Shown: piece after piece, positions 33,612-43,383 of the stretch
Layout: every line of letters starts with the position of its first letter
How positions within the stretch are numbered: the stretch's first letter is position 1
Notes under the pieces: generated by a model
Seen by the model: only the letters and a program-made list of their open reading frames with translations
Database searches by the model: none
What the model was told of the DNA's origin: nothing
Position numbers and translations under genes: made by a program
Source: Myxococcales bacterium
GTDB taxonomy: Bacteria > Myxococcota_A > Polyangia > Haliangiales > Haliangiaceae
Reading direction: 5' to 3'
Assembly (NCBI GenBank): GCA_016706545.1
Contig: JADJJK010000020.1
Coordinates: 1-64,000, forward strand
DNA length: 64,000 nt

Positions 33612-34465
33612 TGGCCATGCTCGTCCTCCCTGCCCTGACCGCCGCCTGGGCTTCGAGCTCGGCGCTGACCGCGAGCGCGGTGGCCGCGAGCGCGCCTGCG
33701 CTGGGCGGCGTGGCGCCGGGCCTGGCCGCCGTGCTGGTGGCGAGCCTGGTGGGCAGCCTGCACTGCGTGGCCATGTGCGGCCCGCTGGCCGCGCTGCACC
33801 ACGGCGGCTCGGCGAAGCAGCGCTGGCGTGGCGTCGCGCTGCACCAGCTCGGCCGCGCGCTGGGCTACGCCGGGCTTGGCGTCGTCGCGGGCCTGGCCGG
33901 CAAGATGGTGGACCTGGCCGGCGCCGCGCTGGCCGTGCAGCGCGCGGCGATGGTCATCGCCGCGGCCGGCCTGGCGGCGTGGGGCGTGATGCTGGCCGTC
34001 ACCGCGCTGCGCGCGCGCAAGGCGGCCCGCGCCACGTCCGCGAGCGCTGCGCCGGTCACCGGCGCCTCGAGCTTCTTTGGCCGCGGCCTCGTCAAGCTGC
34101 GGACCCGGCCACCGGCGCGCCGCGCGCTGGGCCTCGGCCTGCTCAACGCCGTCTTGCCGTGCGGCTGGCTGTGGGCCTTCGTCGCGCTGGCCGCGGGGAC
34201 GGGCTCGGCGCTGCTCGGCGCCAGCACCATGCTCGCCTTCTGGCTCGGCACCATGCCGGCGCTGCTCGGCGCCACCGCGCTCGCCACCCCGCTCCTGGCC
34301 CGCGTGCGCTCGCGCTGGCCGCTCGTCACCGCCGCCCTGGTGATGAGCCTCGCCGGCGCCGCGCTGCTCCTGCGCTGGCCGCTCTTGACGCCCACCGAGG
34401 GCCAGGCCCCCACCTGTCACGATCCCGGCGCGGTCCCCGCCGCCACCGCGAAGGTCCTTCCATGA
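33611..34465 (+). CDS. SafE/TauE-like membrane protein of the cbb3 assembly locus
   Basis: A 284-residue protein with six or seven membrane helices. Two family motifs are clear: SLHCVAMCGPLAALHHGG and LGLLNAVLPCGWLWAF. Genes of this kind (also called cytochrome c biogenesis or DsbD-like sulfite exporters) sit in many cbb3 clusters between ccoH and ccoI; roles in copper transport or redox delivery have been suggested. The two Cys motifs suggest metal or thiol chemistry across the inner membrane. The start was chosen at ATG 33611, overlapping the ccoH stop; the stop overlaps the ccoI start (ATGA). Confidence 0.82.
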   Translation: MAMLVLPALTAAWASSSALTASAVAASAPALGGVAPGLAAVLVASLVGSLHCVAMCGPLAALHHGGSAKQRWRGVALHQLGRALGYAGLGVVAGLAGKMVDLAGAALAVQRAAMVIAAAGLAAWGVMLAVTALRARKAARATSASAAPVTGASSFFGRGLVKLRTRPPARRALGLGLLNAVLPCGWLWAFVALAAGTGSALLGASTMLAFWLGTMPALLGATALATPLLARVRSRWPLVTAALVMSLAGAALLLRWPLLTPTEGQAPTCHDPGAVPAATAKVLP

Positions 34466-37139
34466 GTGCGTCTGCGAGTGCGTCTGCGAGTTCAGCCACA
34501 GCTCCCGCGCTGACCTTGGTCCCCGCGCTCGCGCCCGCCGCGCCGGCGCGCGCGTGCGCCCACTGCGGCACCGCCGAGGTCGTGGGCGACGCGGTCGGCT
34601 CGGGCGCGCCGCTGCCGGCGCTCGAGCGAGACGCCGAGGCGCCCTGGTACTGCTGCGCCGGCTGCAAGACCGTGGCAGAGGCGCTGGCGCTCGGTGGGCT
34701 CACCCAGTGGTACGAGCTGGCCGGCAACGAGCGCGCCCCGGCGCGCACCACCGCGCGCAAGTACGAGGAGCTCGACGATCCGTCGTTCGCCGAGCGCCAC
34801 GTCGAGACCCGCGAGGACGGCCTGGCGCAGACCCAGCTCTACCTCGAAGATCTGCGCTGCACCGCGTGCGTCTGGCTGGTGGAGCGGCTGCCTGACATCG
34901 AGTCGGGCGTGGTCGAGGCGCGGGTCGACCTGGGCCGCGGCCTGGCCGAGGTGGTCTACGATCCGGCGCGCGTGCAGCTCTCCGCCATCGGCGGCACGCT
35001 GGACCGGCTGGGCCACCCGGTTCACCCGTATCGCGACGTCGACCGCGACGCCCAGCGCCGCCGCGAAGATCGCGCGTTGCTCATCAAGATCGGCGTCGCT
35101 GGCGCCGCCGCGGGCAACATCATGCTCCTGGCCATCGCGCTGTATGCCGGGTGGCTGGGCGGCGCGATGACGCCGATCGAGGTCACGTTCCTGCGCTGGA
35201 CCTCCATGATCGTGGCGCTGCCGGTGCTGAGCTTCGCCGCCATGCCGTTCTTTCGCACCGCGCTGGCCTCGCTGCGCTCACGCAAGCTGCACCTGGACCT
35301 GCCCATCGCCATCGGCATCATCGCTGGCCTTGGCTGGGGCACCGCCAACGTGGTGCGCGGGGTCGGCGAGATCTACTTCGACTCGGTGGGCATGCTGGTG
35401 TTCTTGCTCCTGGTCGCGCGCTTCGTGCAGACGCGGCATCAGCGCAAGGCCTCCATCGCCGCGGAGATGCTGCTGGCGCTGACGCCGCGCCGCGTTCACC
35501 TGGTCACCGCCGCCGATCGCACGGTGGAGGTGCCGGTGGACGCGCTCAAGGTCGGCGAGCTGGTGGAGGTGCTGGCCGGCGAGACCGTGCCGCTCGACGG
35601 CGTCATCGAGCGCGGCGCCACCGCGGTGGACCGCGGCCTGCTCACCGGCGAGTCGCGCCCGGTGGAGGTCGGCGTCGGTGATGTGCTCCACGCCGGCACC
35701 ATCAACCTCAGCGCGCCGGTGCGCCTGCGCGCCAGCGCGACCGGCGAGTCCACCCGCATCGGCCAGCTCGTGGCGCGGGTGGCCGAGCTGGCGCGGCGGC
35801 GCGCGCCCATCGAGCGCTTCGTCGACGGCCTGGCCGGCCGCTTCGTGGCGGTGGTGGCGACCGTGGCCACCCTGACCTTGCTGGGCTGGACCCTGGCTGG
35901 CCACGCCGCCGATGGCCTGGAGCACGCGATGGCGCTCCTGGTGGTCACCTGCCCGTGCGCGCTGGCGCTGGCCACGCCGCTGGCGGTGTCGGTGGCGCTC
36001 TCGCGCGCGGCGCGGCGCGGCATCCTCATCAAGGGCGCCGAGGTGCTCGAGCAGCTCGATCGGCCCGGCGTGCTGGTGCTGGACAAGACCGGCACGGTCA
36101 CCGTGGGCTCGCAGCGCGTCACGAGCTGGGCCGGCGACGACGCGGCGGCCAGGCTGGCCAGCGCGCTCGAGGCCAAGAGCAAGCACCCGGTGGCCCAGGC
36201 GCTGCGCGCGCACGCGCCGCCCGCCGCGGTCAGCGTCGAGGACACGCGCGAGACCTTCGGCCGCGGGATCGTCGGCACGCTCACCGCGGGCAGCGGGCAG
36301 GCCGCGCTCGCGCGCCAGGTGGCGGTGGGCTCGCCAGGGTGGATCTCGTCGCTCGCCACCATGCCGCTCGACGTGGCGCGGATGATCGCCGCGGCGCAGG
36401 CGCGCGGCGAGAGCCCGGTGGTGGTCGCGGTGGACGGGCTGGCGGTGGCCGTCGCCGGGCTCTCGGATCCCGTGCGACCCGACGCCGCCGAAGCGGTGGC
36501 CGCCATGCGCCGCCTGGGCTGGCAGGTGGAGCTCTTGTCGGGAGATGACGAGCAGGCGGTCAAGCTGGCCGGCGCCGCGCTGGGCCTCCCGCAGCGCGAC
36601 TGCCGCGGCAGCACGCTGCCGGAGCAGAAGGCGGCGCGCATCGAGGAGCTGATGCAGGACGCGGGCCGCCAGGGCCGGCCAGTGGTGATGGTGGGCGACG
36701 GCGTCAACGACGCCGCCGCGCTCGCCGCCGCCACCTGCGGCATCGCCATGCACGGCAGCGCGGAGGCCTGCATCGAGGCCGCCGACATCTACTCGAGCCG
36801 GCCCGGCGTCAGCAGCCTGGTCGCCATCCTCGAGGGCGCGCGCGCCACCATGCGCACCATCCGCCGCAACCTGCGCATCTCGCTGTTCTACAACCTCACC
36901 GCCGGCCTGCTCGCGGTGACTGGCGTCATCCACCCGCTGGTGGCCGCCATCATGATGCCGCTGTCGTCGCTGACCGTGCTCCTGAGCTCGGTGCGCTCAC
37001 GCGCGATGATCGTCCCCGCGCTGGCCCGCGGGCGCGGGCAGGCGGCCGCCCCCGGCGCCGCCGATTCTCTGCCGCCGATTCTGCCATCGACTCTGCCATG
37101 GGCGCAGCCACGGCTGCGCCGCCAGGAGCCCCGACATGA
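34462..37139 (+). CDS. ccoI: Copper-translocating P-type ATPase CcoI, frameshifted near its end
   Basis: A P1B copper exporter needed for oxidase assembly. The cytoplasmic N-terminus has CAHCG and CCAGCKTVAEAL, then an HMA-like domain with LRCTACVWLVE. The membrane CPC is in VVTCPCALALATPLA. The phosphorylation site is VLDKTGTVT, and the hinge is MVGDGVNDAAALAAA. At about 37067 a doubled CT (TCTCT) breaks the frame. Without those two bases the protein continues AADSAADSAIDSAMGA and stops at 37139 in an ATGA overlap with ccoS. As written, the frame instead runs on into antisense of the next genes. Coordinates give the reconstructed gene, about 891 residues; its length 3n+2 agrees with a two-base insertion. 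Confidence 0.85.
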
Positions 37140-37276
37140 ACGTCCTGTACCTGCTCATCCCGCTCGCCTTGCTCATCGCCACCGGCGCCGCCATCGCCTT
37201 CATCTGGGTGGTGCGCAGCGGTCAGCTCGACGATCTGGACACCCCGCCGCGCCGCATCATCGCCGACGGCGAGTGA
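37136..37276 (+). CDS. ccoS: CcoS, small cbb3 assembly protein
   Basis: A 46-residue protein, one membrane helix: MNVLYLLIPLALLIATGAA followed by FIWVVRSGQLDDLDTPPRRI. The GQLDDLDTP motif just after the helix is diagnostic for FixS/CcoS, which is needed to insert haem b and copper in the oxidase. An AGGAG Shine-Dalgarno precedes the ATG. The gene ends the cluster, and its last 55 bases overlap the end of the convergent AraC gene. Confidence 0.92.
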   Translation: MNVLYLLIPLALLIATGAAIAFIWVVRSGQLDDLDTPPRRIIADGE

Positions 37277-38208
37277 GCCGCCGCGCCGCGGTGCATGGCG
37301 CGGTAGCGACCGGGCGCCAGCTCCCGGGAGCGCTTGAACGCGCGGCTCAGCGCGAACTCCGACTCGTAGCCCACCGCGCTGGCGATGGCCCCCAGCGGCT
37401 GATCGCTGTCTCGCAAGAGGCGCGCCGCCTGGTCGAGCCGCCGCGCCGCCACGTACGCCAGCGGCGAGGCGCCCACGAGCTGGGTAAAGCGGCGGGCGAA
37501 GGCCGCGCGCGACATCCGGGCCACGCTGGCCAGCCCGGCCACCGTCCACGGCCCCTTGGGGTTGGTGTGGATGCTGGTCAGGCACCGCGACAGCCCCGGA
37601 TCGCGCAGCGCGGCCAGCCAGTGCGCGTCCACCGGGTCCTGGTTGGCCAGCCAGGCGCGCACGATGTAGATGAAGCTGGCGTCGACGAGCGAGCTCACCA
37701 CCGCGTCGTGGCCCGGCCGCGCCGCCGTGATCTCGGCGCGTAGCGCGTTCAGCACGGCGACGAAGCCCGGGCTTTCGCGGACCTGCTCGGCCGGCACCAC
37801 CACCACCTCGGGCAACAGCGCCAGCACCGGGTCCTTGCCCACCGCGCCAAACTTGTACGTGCCGCACAAGAGCGCGTTGGCGCCGCCGCGGACCGCGCCC
37901 TTGAGCGCGGTGTACGGCACCACGTGGCTCTCCGGGCGATCTGCGATCACGTGGCCGCTGCCGTGGGGCAAGAGCGCCAGGTCTCCGGCAGACAGCCAGC
38001 GCTGGCATCCGCTCTCGGTGGACAGCCAGCAGCGGCCCGCGAACACCATGTGAAACCCCGCCGCCGAGCCGCCGCTGGGGAAGCGCACGCCGAAGGGCGC
38101 AGGCAGCTCGTTGTAGGCGGACTGAGCGTGACCGATGGCCAGCCGCCGCAGCGACTGGCCAAGCGCATCCTCGAAGGGCGTGACAGGCGTGATCGCGACC
38201 GACACCAT
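37222..38208 (-). CDS. AraC-family transcriptional regulator with cupin_6 domain
   Basis: A 328-residue regulator: the N-terminal cupin-type domain (FGVRFPSGGSAAGFHMVFAG, then GDLALLPHGSGHVIAD) binds an effector or detects a small molecule. The C-terminal HTH_18 double helix-turn-helix holds GLASVARMSRAAFARRFTQLV, AYVAARRLDQAARLL and AIASAVGYESEFALSRAFKR. This type usually represses or activates a nearby oxidoreductase gene in the opposite direction. Here the left neighbour is the oxidase cluster, tail-to-tail, and the next gene on its own strand is the MBL-fold lipoprotein upstream. Its target is unknown. Confidence 0.9.
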   Translation of the reverse strand: MVSVAITPVTPFEDALGQSLRRLAIGHAQSAYNELPAPFGVRFPSGGSAAGFHMVFAGRCWLSTESGCQRWLSAGDLALLPHGSGHVIADRPESHVVPYTALKGAVRGGANALLCGTYKFGAVGKDPVLALLPEVVVVPAEQVRESPGFVAVLNALRAEITAARPGHDAVVSSLVDASFIYIVRAWLANQDPVDAHWLAALRDPGLSRCLTSIHTNPKGPWTVAGLASVARMSRAAFARRFTQLVGASPLAYVAARRLDQAARLLRDSDQPLGAIASAVGYESEFALSRAFKRSRELAPGRYRAMHRGAAAHSPSAMMRRGGVSRSSS

Positions 38209-38291
38209 GGAGGCCGCAGCCTAGCAGGTGCCGCGCCCCCGCACGAAGGTTCCTGCGACCTGCCAGATCGGCTGGGTCAGCCCGCCTGACC

Positions 38292-39899
38292 TCAGCTTGG
38301 CGGGTTGATGAGGTCGTCCAGCTCTTGCAGCGTGGAGGTGCCGCCGTGGCCGCCAGCGATGGTCTCCACGGCGATGGTGTCGTGGTCCGTGATGGCCTGG
38401 CGCAGCTCGCGCAGCGCCGCCGGGTTCGCCGGGATACCGGGGCTATAGATGTCGCTGACGAACAGCACGCCGTCCACCACCGCGACCACCATGTCCGCCG
38501 CGTGCGTGGTGTCCACCGTGTAGATCTGCACGACGCGATCTTCTCCGTTGCCCGCCAAGGTCTCCACCTGACCGGGCTTCACCGCGCGCAGCGTGGCCTG
38601 GCGCGGCGTGGTGGCCTGCTTGTCCGGCTCGATGGTGCGGCGCGCCGCGAACACGCGACGGTACAGGCCCAGCGCCGCCTCGCCGGCGACCACGGTGGCC
38701 CCGGCGGCGACGAAGGTGCGGAGCCCCGCGGAGTGATCGCCGTGGAAGTGGGTGGCGATCACGTGGGTCACCGGCTTGCCGGGGAACTGCGTGCCGATCC
38801 ACGCCAGCAGCGCCTCGCTGCGCTTGGCATACAGCGGCGCCTCGACGACCACCACGCCAGCGGCCTGCTCGACGACCAGCGAGTTGTGCGTGCCGCCCGC
38901 GAGGTGCCAGACGCCCGGCCGGAGCTGGGTCGGCGCCACCGTGGTCTGCCCGCCGTCGAGCGGGATGCCGATGGCGGAGAACATCTCGTGGAACTGGTGC
39001 GTGCGCTCGCCGCGCGCGACCTCTGCGGCGACCAGGGACGGCGTCGCGCCGCCTGGCACCGCGAAGGCCGTGGCCGGGATCGCCGGGTTGGCGGTGATCG
39101 TCGTGCGCAGCTCCTCGTGAACCACCTCGCCGTCGACGGTGAGCGCGGCGCGCTGCGGCACCCAGACGCCGCCGGTGAGCGCCTTCCAGTCGGAGAAGAA
39201 CGCCTCCACCGGCACGTCCGCGCGCAGGTGCTCGTTCTCCACCGTGCTGATCTTGGTGAGGCGACCGGTGCCAACCTCCACCCACAGGGTGAGCGGCGAC
39301 ACCGCGTCGGCGAGCTCCAGCCGGTGATGCGGCACGCCGCCGATCACGCCCAGCCCGGCGTCCTTGCCGGTGATCTTGCCGGACGCCAGGTCGCGCACCA
39401 GGAGCTCGGGGTGCAGGAGCCGCTGCTGCCGGCGCGCCGAGCCCCAGCGCTCCGAGGACAGCGGCCCGCCTGGCGCGCCGAAGAAGTTGTCCACGCCGAT
39501 GCGCCAGCCGCCGTCGGCGCGCAGGAGCTCGCTGTACGTGTACATGCCGGGGAACGGGAAGGCCACGTTGCGCTTGTAGTCGAGCCGGAGGTTGCCGGCG
39601 GTCAGGTCCCACTGCAGGGTGGCCTCGAAGCGCGAGGCGGCGGTGGCGCCGTCCTCCGGGGCATAGCCCTCATCGAGGACCGCGCGATCGCCCGTGATGG
39701 TGGCGCCCAGCGAGGTCAGCCCGGCCAGCACCGGCCGTCCGCCGAAGGCGGTGATCACCTTGTCGGTGGCCGACAGGTTGGGATCGAGTCCGCCGGGTGG
39801 CCCGGCGGGCCCCTCCGGCCCGGCGGGGCCGTTGTCGCCCTCACAGGCGGCGGCGAGGAGCGCGGTACCAAACAGTAGCCCAATGCGTGTGATGTTCAT
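38292..39899 (-). CDS. Metallo-beta-lactamase-fold lipoprotein with collagen-like triplets
   Basis: A 535-residue lipoprotein: signal MNITRIGLLFGTALLAAAC (lipobox AAAC, Cys19), then a short collagen-like stretch GPAGPEGPAGPPGG with four to five Gly-X-Y triplets. Residues about 45-290 form a beta-rich outer domain (TVENEHLRADVPVEAFF, GEVVHEELRTTI). The C-terminal MBL domain has the zinc-binding ATHFHGDHSAG (HxHxDH) and HTAD-like TTHAADMV motif, with a third region GGHGGTSTL. It is probably a periplasmic or surface-exposed hydrolase; no substrate can be assigned. The gene stands alone between the AraC gene and MOSC. Confidence 0.82.
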   Translation of the reverse strand: MNITRIGLLFGTALLAAACEGDNGPAGPEGPAGPPGGLDPNLSATDKVITAFGGRPVLAGLTSLGATITGDRAVLDEGYAPEDGATAASRFEATLQWDLTAGNLRLDYKRNVAFPFPGMYTYSELLRADGGWRIGVDNFFGAPGGPLSSERWGSARRQQRLLHPELLVRDLASGKITGKDAGLGVIGGVPHHRLELADAVSPLTLWVEVGTGRLTKISTVENEHLRADVPVEAFFSDWKALTGGVWVPQRAALTVDGEVVHEELRTTITANPAIPATAFAVPGGATPSLVAAEVARGERTHQFHEMFSAIGIPLDGGQTTVAPTQLRPGVWHLAGGTHNSLVVEQAAGVVVVEAPLYAKRSEALLAWIGTQFPGKPVTHVIATHFHGDHSAGLRTFVAAGATVVAGEAALGLYRRVFAARRTIEPDKQATTPRQATLRAVKPGQVETLAGNGEDRVVQIYTVDTTHAADMVVAVVDGVLFVSDIYSPGIPANPAALRELRQAITDHDTIAVETIAGGHGGTSTLQELDDLINPPS

Positions 39900-40027
39900 G
39901 CCCCACGATATGGGGCCGCCGGCGCAGACCAGCCATGACGCCGACGCTCGACTTCATTGCCGCGCGTCTCGGCGGTCGCTTTGGCCCTCGCCATCTGGCC
40001 AGGTCCAGGCCGCCGCGCGGGCGCGCC

Positions 40028-40516
40028 TCACCGCGCGGCCTCGAGGGCGTGGAGCGCGACCGGCGCGCCTGTCGCGACCTGGCCACCCTGCAGCACGCGC
40101 GCATAGACGCGGCTCTGCCCGGGGTGGCGCTTCTGGCTGATGCGGCCATAGCGCAGGAGCGCAAAGGAGCCCCAGATGGTGCGGCACGGCGTGGCGTAGC
40201 TCGTGATCTCCAGGAGGACGTGCGCGCCGATCTGCAGGCGCGCCCCAGGCACCACCAGCTCCCAGCGTACCCCGGACAGCGTGAGGTTCTCGCCGGTCGA
40301 GCCGACCCGCACCGGGTGACCTTCCCGTTGCAGCTCGCAGATCACCTCGTACGACCACAGGCACACCGCCCGCGCCGGCCCACCGTGGTGGCGGAGATTC
40401 CGCTGCGCATCTCCCGCCAGCCCGTGCTCGCTGACCTCCACCCGCGGCACCGGCAACTTGGGAACGCCGCCCGCGGAGACGTTGATGCTATGCACGTGCC
40501 CAAGCTGCGCGGTCAT
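40028..40516 (-). CDS. MOSC domain protein
   Basis: A 162-residue MOSC protein, fold related to the C-terminal domain of molybdenum cofactor sulfurases and of YiiM-type proteins. Recognisable segments: HVHSINVSAGGVPKLPV, GLAGDAQRNLRHHGGPARAVCLWS with the conserved HHGG, GSTGENLTLSGV, VLLEITSYATPC with the conserved Cys, and a C-terminal GGQVATGAPVAL. MOSC proteins carry or transfer sulfur to metals such as molybdenum cofactor, or reduce N-hydroxylated compounds. The start overlaps the stop of the upstream glycosyltransferase gene (ATGA). The functional link between the two is unclear. Confidence 0.9.
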   Translation of the reverse strand: MTAQLGHVHSINVSAGGVPKLPVPRVEVSEHGLAGDAQRNLRHHGGPARAVCLWSYEVICELQREGHPVRVGSTGENLTLSGVRWELVVPGARLQIGAHVLLEITSYATPCRTIWGSFALLRYGRISQKRHPGQSRVYARVLQGGQVATGAPVALHALEAAR

Positions 40517-42048
40517 GGGGGCGGGAGGGCCCCTGGGGCCAGCGCCGGGGTGGCGCCGGGGGTGAGCGGCGAGCGCGCCGGGGCGCCCGCGCCGCTACCG
40601 CTCGCGGGCAAGAGCCGGATGACCTGGAGGTTGTCGCGCGCGTGCTGCAGCACCACCACGTGCGGCTGAGCCATGTCCGCGTCGCTGGGCTGCCAGCCCG
40701 GCGCGTCCTCGCGCACGTAGTAGATGGGCTCGCCGCGCGCGTGCGCTTGCGCCGGCGAGAAGTGATGCCCGTTGCAGCCGGTGTACCACTCGATCTGCGT
40801 GTAGTGCCCGGCGATGAAGTGACACCTCCGCCCGGCCGCGTCGCGGCGGATCGCCTCGATGGTGAGCAGGACGCTCTGCATCCCGCGCCGGCGGGCTTGC
40901 CCGTGGCGCGCCACCGAGGTCACCGAGGTCACGAGCAGGACGGCGAGCGCCAGCGCCAGCCCACCGACCACGAAGCGCCGCGCCGGCAGCGGCGTGGCCG
41001 CCACCGCCACTCGCACCAGCTCCACCCCCAGGATGGTCAGCAGCACCACCCCCGGCAGGATGTAGCGGAGCTGGCCCAGCGCCGTCAGGCCGAGGACCAC
41101 GATATCGGCCAGCGCGATCGCCCACAGCACCAGCGCGCGGCGCGCCTGTCGCGACTCCTCGCTCGGGGCCGGCCCGGATCCTGGCGCGCGCGCGGACCTC
41201 CGCCAGCGCCGGAGCGCCAGCCACCCGGGCAGCAGCGCGCCCAGCACCAGCAGCGGCGCCACCGCCCGGCCGTAGAACGCCACCGGATCGCTGGTCAGGT
41301 ACGTCCGCAAGCCGGACACCTCGGCCTGCGGCACGCGCTGGCTCTCCAGCAGCACGGCCAGCGGCGAGCCCAGGGTGGCCAGCGAGTCCCAGAAGTGCGG
41401 CAGGAGCAGCAGCGCCAGCAGCCCCGCCGCCGCGGCGACCGGCGCCGGCCGCTGCCGCACCGCCGGCCACCCGGCGACGAGCGCCGCGCTGCCGACGAGG
41501 GAGATCGGCACGCAGCTCCCGTAGCGCAGGTAGAACGCCGCCGCGAACAGCGGCGCCGCCCACAGGAGCCGCCAGCTTGGCCCCGTCGGACGCGACGGCT
41601 GCACCACCTCCATCACCACCACGGTCGTCCCCGCCAGCAGCGCCGCGGTGGAGGGGAAGTCCGAGAGCAGCTCCACGCTGCGGCGCACCACCGGCTTGGC
41701 GGAGGCCAGCACCACCACCGTCCACGCCGCGGTGGTCGCGCCGAACACGCGCCAGGCCAGGTGCGCCGCCGCCAGCAAGAACCCGAGCCCGCACAAGAGC
41801 GGCGCCACCCGCAGCGCGAGCTCGCCGCCGCCGAGCAGCACGCCCGGACCAGCCACCGCGTGCATGCCCTTGGACAGGTACACCCAGCGCGGCGGCTCGC
41901 CGCTGAGCAGGTGCTGAAACGCCATCGCGTACTGGGCCTCGTCGTGCCCAAGGGGCGCAGCGGAGAGCCACCAGATGACCCCGCTGACCACCCACACCGC
42001 CACCCCCAGCGCGAACACCCACGTGGACAGGGAAGCCTTGCGCCGCAT
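40513..42048 (-). CDS. Polytopic GT39-like glycosyltransferase
   Basis: A 511-residue membrane protein with about ten helices. It resembles the PMT_2/ArnT family (GT39/GT83): first helix VFALGVAVWVVSGVIWWLSA, then LGHDEAQYAMAF with Asp36/Glu37, the acidic pair that in the family binds the lipid-linked sugar and metal. The C-terminal part is a soluble periplasmic region with several polar, aromatic residues (HYTQIEWYTGCNGHHFSP). It would transfer sugar from a polyprenyl-phosphate donor to protein or lipid at the outer face of the inner membrane. Overlaps the MOSC gene by ATGA, suggesting coupled translation. Confidence 0.8.
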   Translation of the reverse strand: MRRKASLSTWVFALGVAVWVVSGVIWWLSAAPLGHDEAQYAMAFQHLLSGEPPRWVYLSKGMHAVAGPGVLLGGGELALRVAPLLCGLGFLLAAAHLAWRVFGATTAAWTVVVLASAKPVVRRSVELLSDFPSTAALLAGTTVVVMEVVQPSRPTGPSWRLLWAAPLFAAAFYLRYGSCVPISLVGSAALVAGWPAVRQRPAPVAAAAGLLALLLLPHFWDSLATLGSPLAVLLESQRVPQAEVSGLRTYLTSDPVAFYGRAVAPLLVLGALLPGWLALRRWRRSARAPGSGPAPSEESRQARRALVLWAIALADIVVLGLTALGQLRYILPGVVLLTILGVELVRVAVAATPLPARRFVVGGLALALAVLLVTSVTSVARHGQARRRGMQSVLLTIEAIRRDAAGRRCHFIAGHYTQIEWYTGCNGHHFSPAQAHARGEPIYYVREDAPGWQPSDADMAQPHVVVLQHARDNLQVIRLLPASGSGAGAPARSPLTPGATPALAPGALPPP

Positions 42049-42119
42049 TTCGACGCGCCCTACGTATCATGCCGGCGCCCGCCTCGCGACTGCTTCCAGC
42101 GCCAGGACCCCGTCGGGTA

Positions 42120-43304
42120 CTAGCTGACGAACGTGGCCGGCTGGCCGCGGTCGAGCACGAGCACGCCGCCGTCGCGCGCGCGGGCCTCGGCCAGGAGCTC
42201 TGCCATGGGGAGCTGATGGCTGAGATCTCGGCCGTTGAGCACGATGGAAAGGTCGTCGTGCAGCGCGTACGCCACCTGATCCGCGGCCCACAGGATGGCG
42301 TCCCAGATCGCGCGGATGGGGTTGGCGAACACGCCGCCGCCGATCAGCGTGAGCACCACGCGGCGCTTGCCCAGCGCCGCCGCGGCGAGCAGCGTGCCCA
42401 GATAGGCGGCGCGCTGGAGCTGCTGGCAGATCTGCGCGCCCGCCGGATCATCCGCCACGCTGCCGTACATGCCGCCTGCCACGGTGGAGGTGAAGACCTG
42501 AGAGATGGTCCGATGTGGCGCACCGGCCACCGCGCCGGCCCAGTCCGCCCCCAGCACCACCTCCACCCCATCATGCACGCCCACCGCGATGTGCTCGAAG
42601 CGCTCGGTCAGCGCGTGCGCGAACGCCGCCGGATCCAGGATGCTCTGCGAGCGCAGGTACCCGTTGTGGACCTTGGCGACGTCCGGCTCGCAGACCTCGG
42701 CCAGGAGCTCGAGCTGCGCGGCGTCCGTGGCTTGCACGAAGCGATGTCCGCCAACGCCAGGGGCAGAGTAGTGGCGCAAGAGCGTCCCCGGGAACGCCGA
42801 GATCGAGGCGCGCGGCCCCTGCGTGGGATCCGTCAGGTACTGGTGGACCGGCGAGACGTACGCGCCCGGCGACTCCAGGCAGTTGAACTGCGACGCCACC
42901 TGAAACATCGAACCCGGCGCCGCGGTGGCCTGCAGCGCGCCGATGTCCGAGGCCGGCGAGGCACCGTCGAGGATCCACAGCCGACGCCGCGCGGAGGGGC
43001 GATCCGGCCGACCAGCGCGAGCGCGCGCCGCCAGCGCCCTGGCGCGCAGCTCGCACAGCGCCAGCACCTCGAACCGCCCGGCCTGATAGCGCCGCCGCCC
43101 GGCCACCAGCACCGCGCTGCCATCGGCCGCGAAGCGAAAGGCGCGCTCGGGCGCGGCGGCCACCTCCGCCTCCACGCGCTCCACCGCCTCCACCTGCCCG
43201 CCCCCGCGGCTGGCCAGCGCCTCGGCGGTGTGGGCGTCCACCGCCGCCAGCACCCGCCCACGCGCCTCGGCGCTGTCACCCAGATCATCTAGCTGCTCGA
43301 TCAT
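42120..43304 (-). CDS. Possible macrodomain-like (ADP-ribose-binding) protein
   Basis: A 394-residue soluble protein. The central part contains GSMFQVASQFNCLESPGA, PTQGPRASISAFPGTLLRHY, then AYLGTLLAAAALGKRRVVLTLIGGGVFANP. These segments resemble the ligand loops of macrodomain-like proteins: an Asn-containing strand near the N-terminal part and a Gly-rich GGGVFANP loop. N-terminal residues 1-140 are a beta-rich domain (RFRFAADGSAVLVAGRRRYQ-like). I place it in the macrodomain superfamily only on motif appearance. Start: MIEQLDDLGDSA, the first Met before stable sequence. The gene diverges from gamma-glutamyltransferase. Function: binding or removing ADP-ribose would be possible but is unproven. 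Confidence 0.55.
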   Translation of the reverse strand: MIEQLDDLGDSAEARGRVLAAVDAHTAEALASRGGGQVEAVERVEAEVAAAPERAFRFAADGSAVLVAGRRRYQAGRFEVLALCELRARALAARARAGRPDRPSARRRLWILDGASPASDIGALQATAAPGSMFQVASQFNCLESPGAYVSPVHQYLTDPTQGPRASISAFPGTLLRHYSAPGVGGHRFVQATDAAQLELLAEVCEPDVAKVHNGYLRSQSILDPAAFAHALTERFEHIAVGVHDGVEVVLGADWAGAVAGAPHRTISQVFTSTVAGGMYGSVADDPAGAQICQQLQRAAYLGTLLAAAALGKRRVVLTLIGGGVFANPIRAIWDAILWAADQVAYALHDDLSIVLNGRDLSHQLPMAELLAEARARDGGVLVLDRGQPATFVS

Positions 43305-43383
43305 GACGCGCGCATCTCCCCGCAGAAGGCCCAAGCCGCGCACACGCGCGGCCTGACGCGCAGCGTCTCATGACGGCTGGCCC

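Noticed and set aside
37140..37743. Extension of the ccoI frame to 37743
   Set aside because: The residues after about 37070 are Arg/His-rich and antisense to the AraC gene; a CT duplication with an ATGA end at 37139 explains the normal end.
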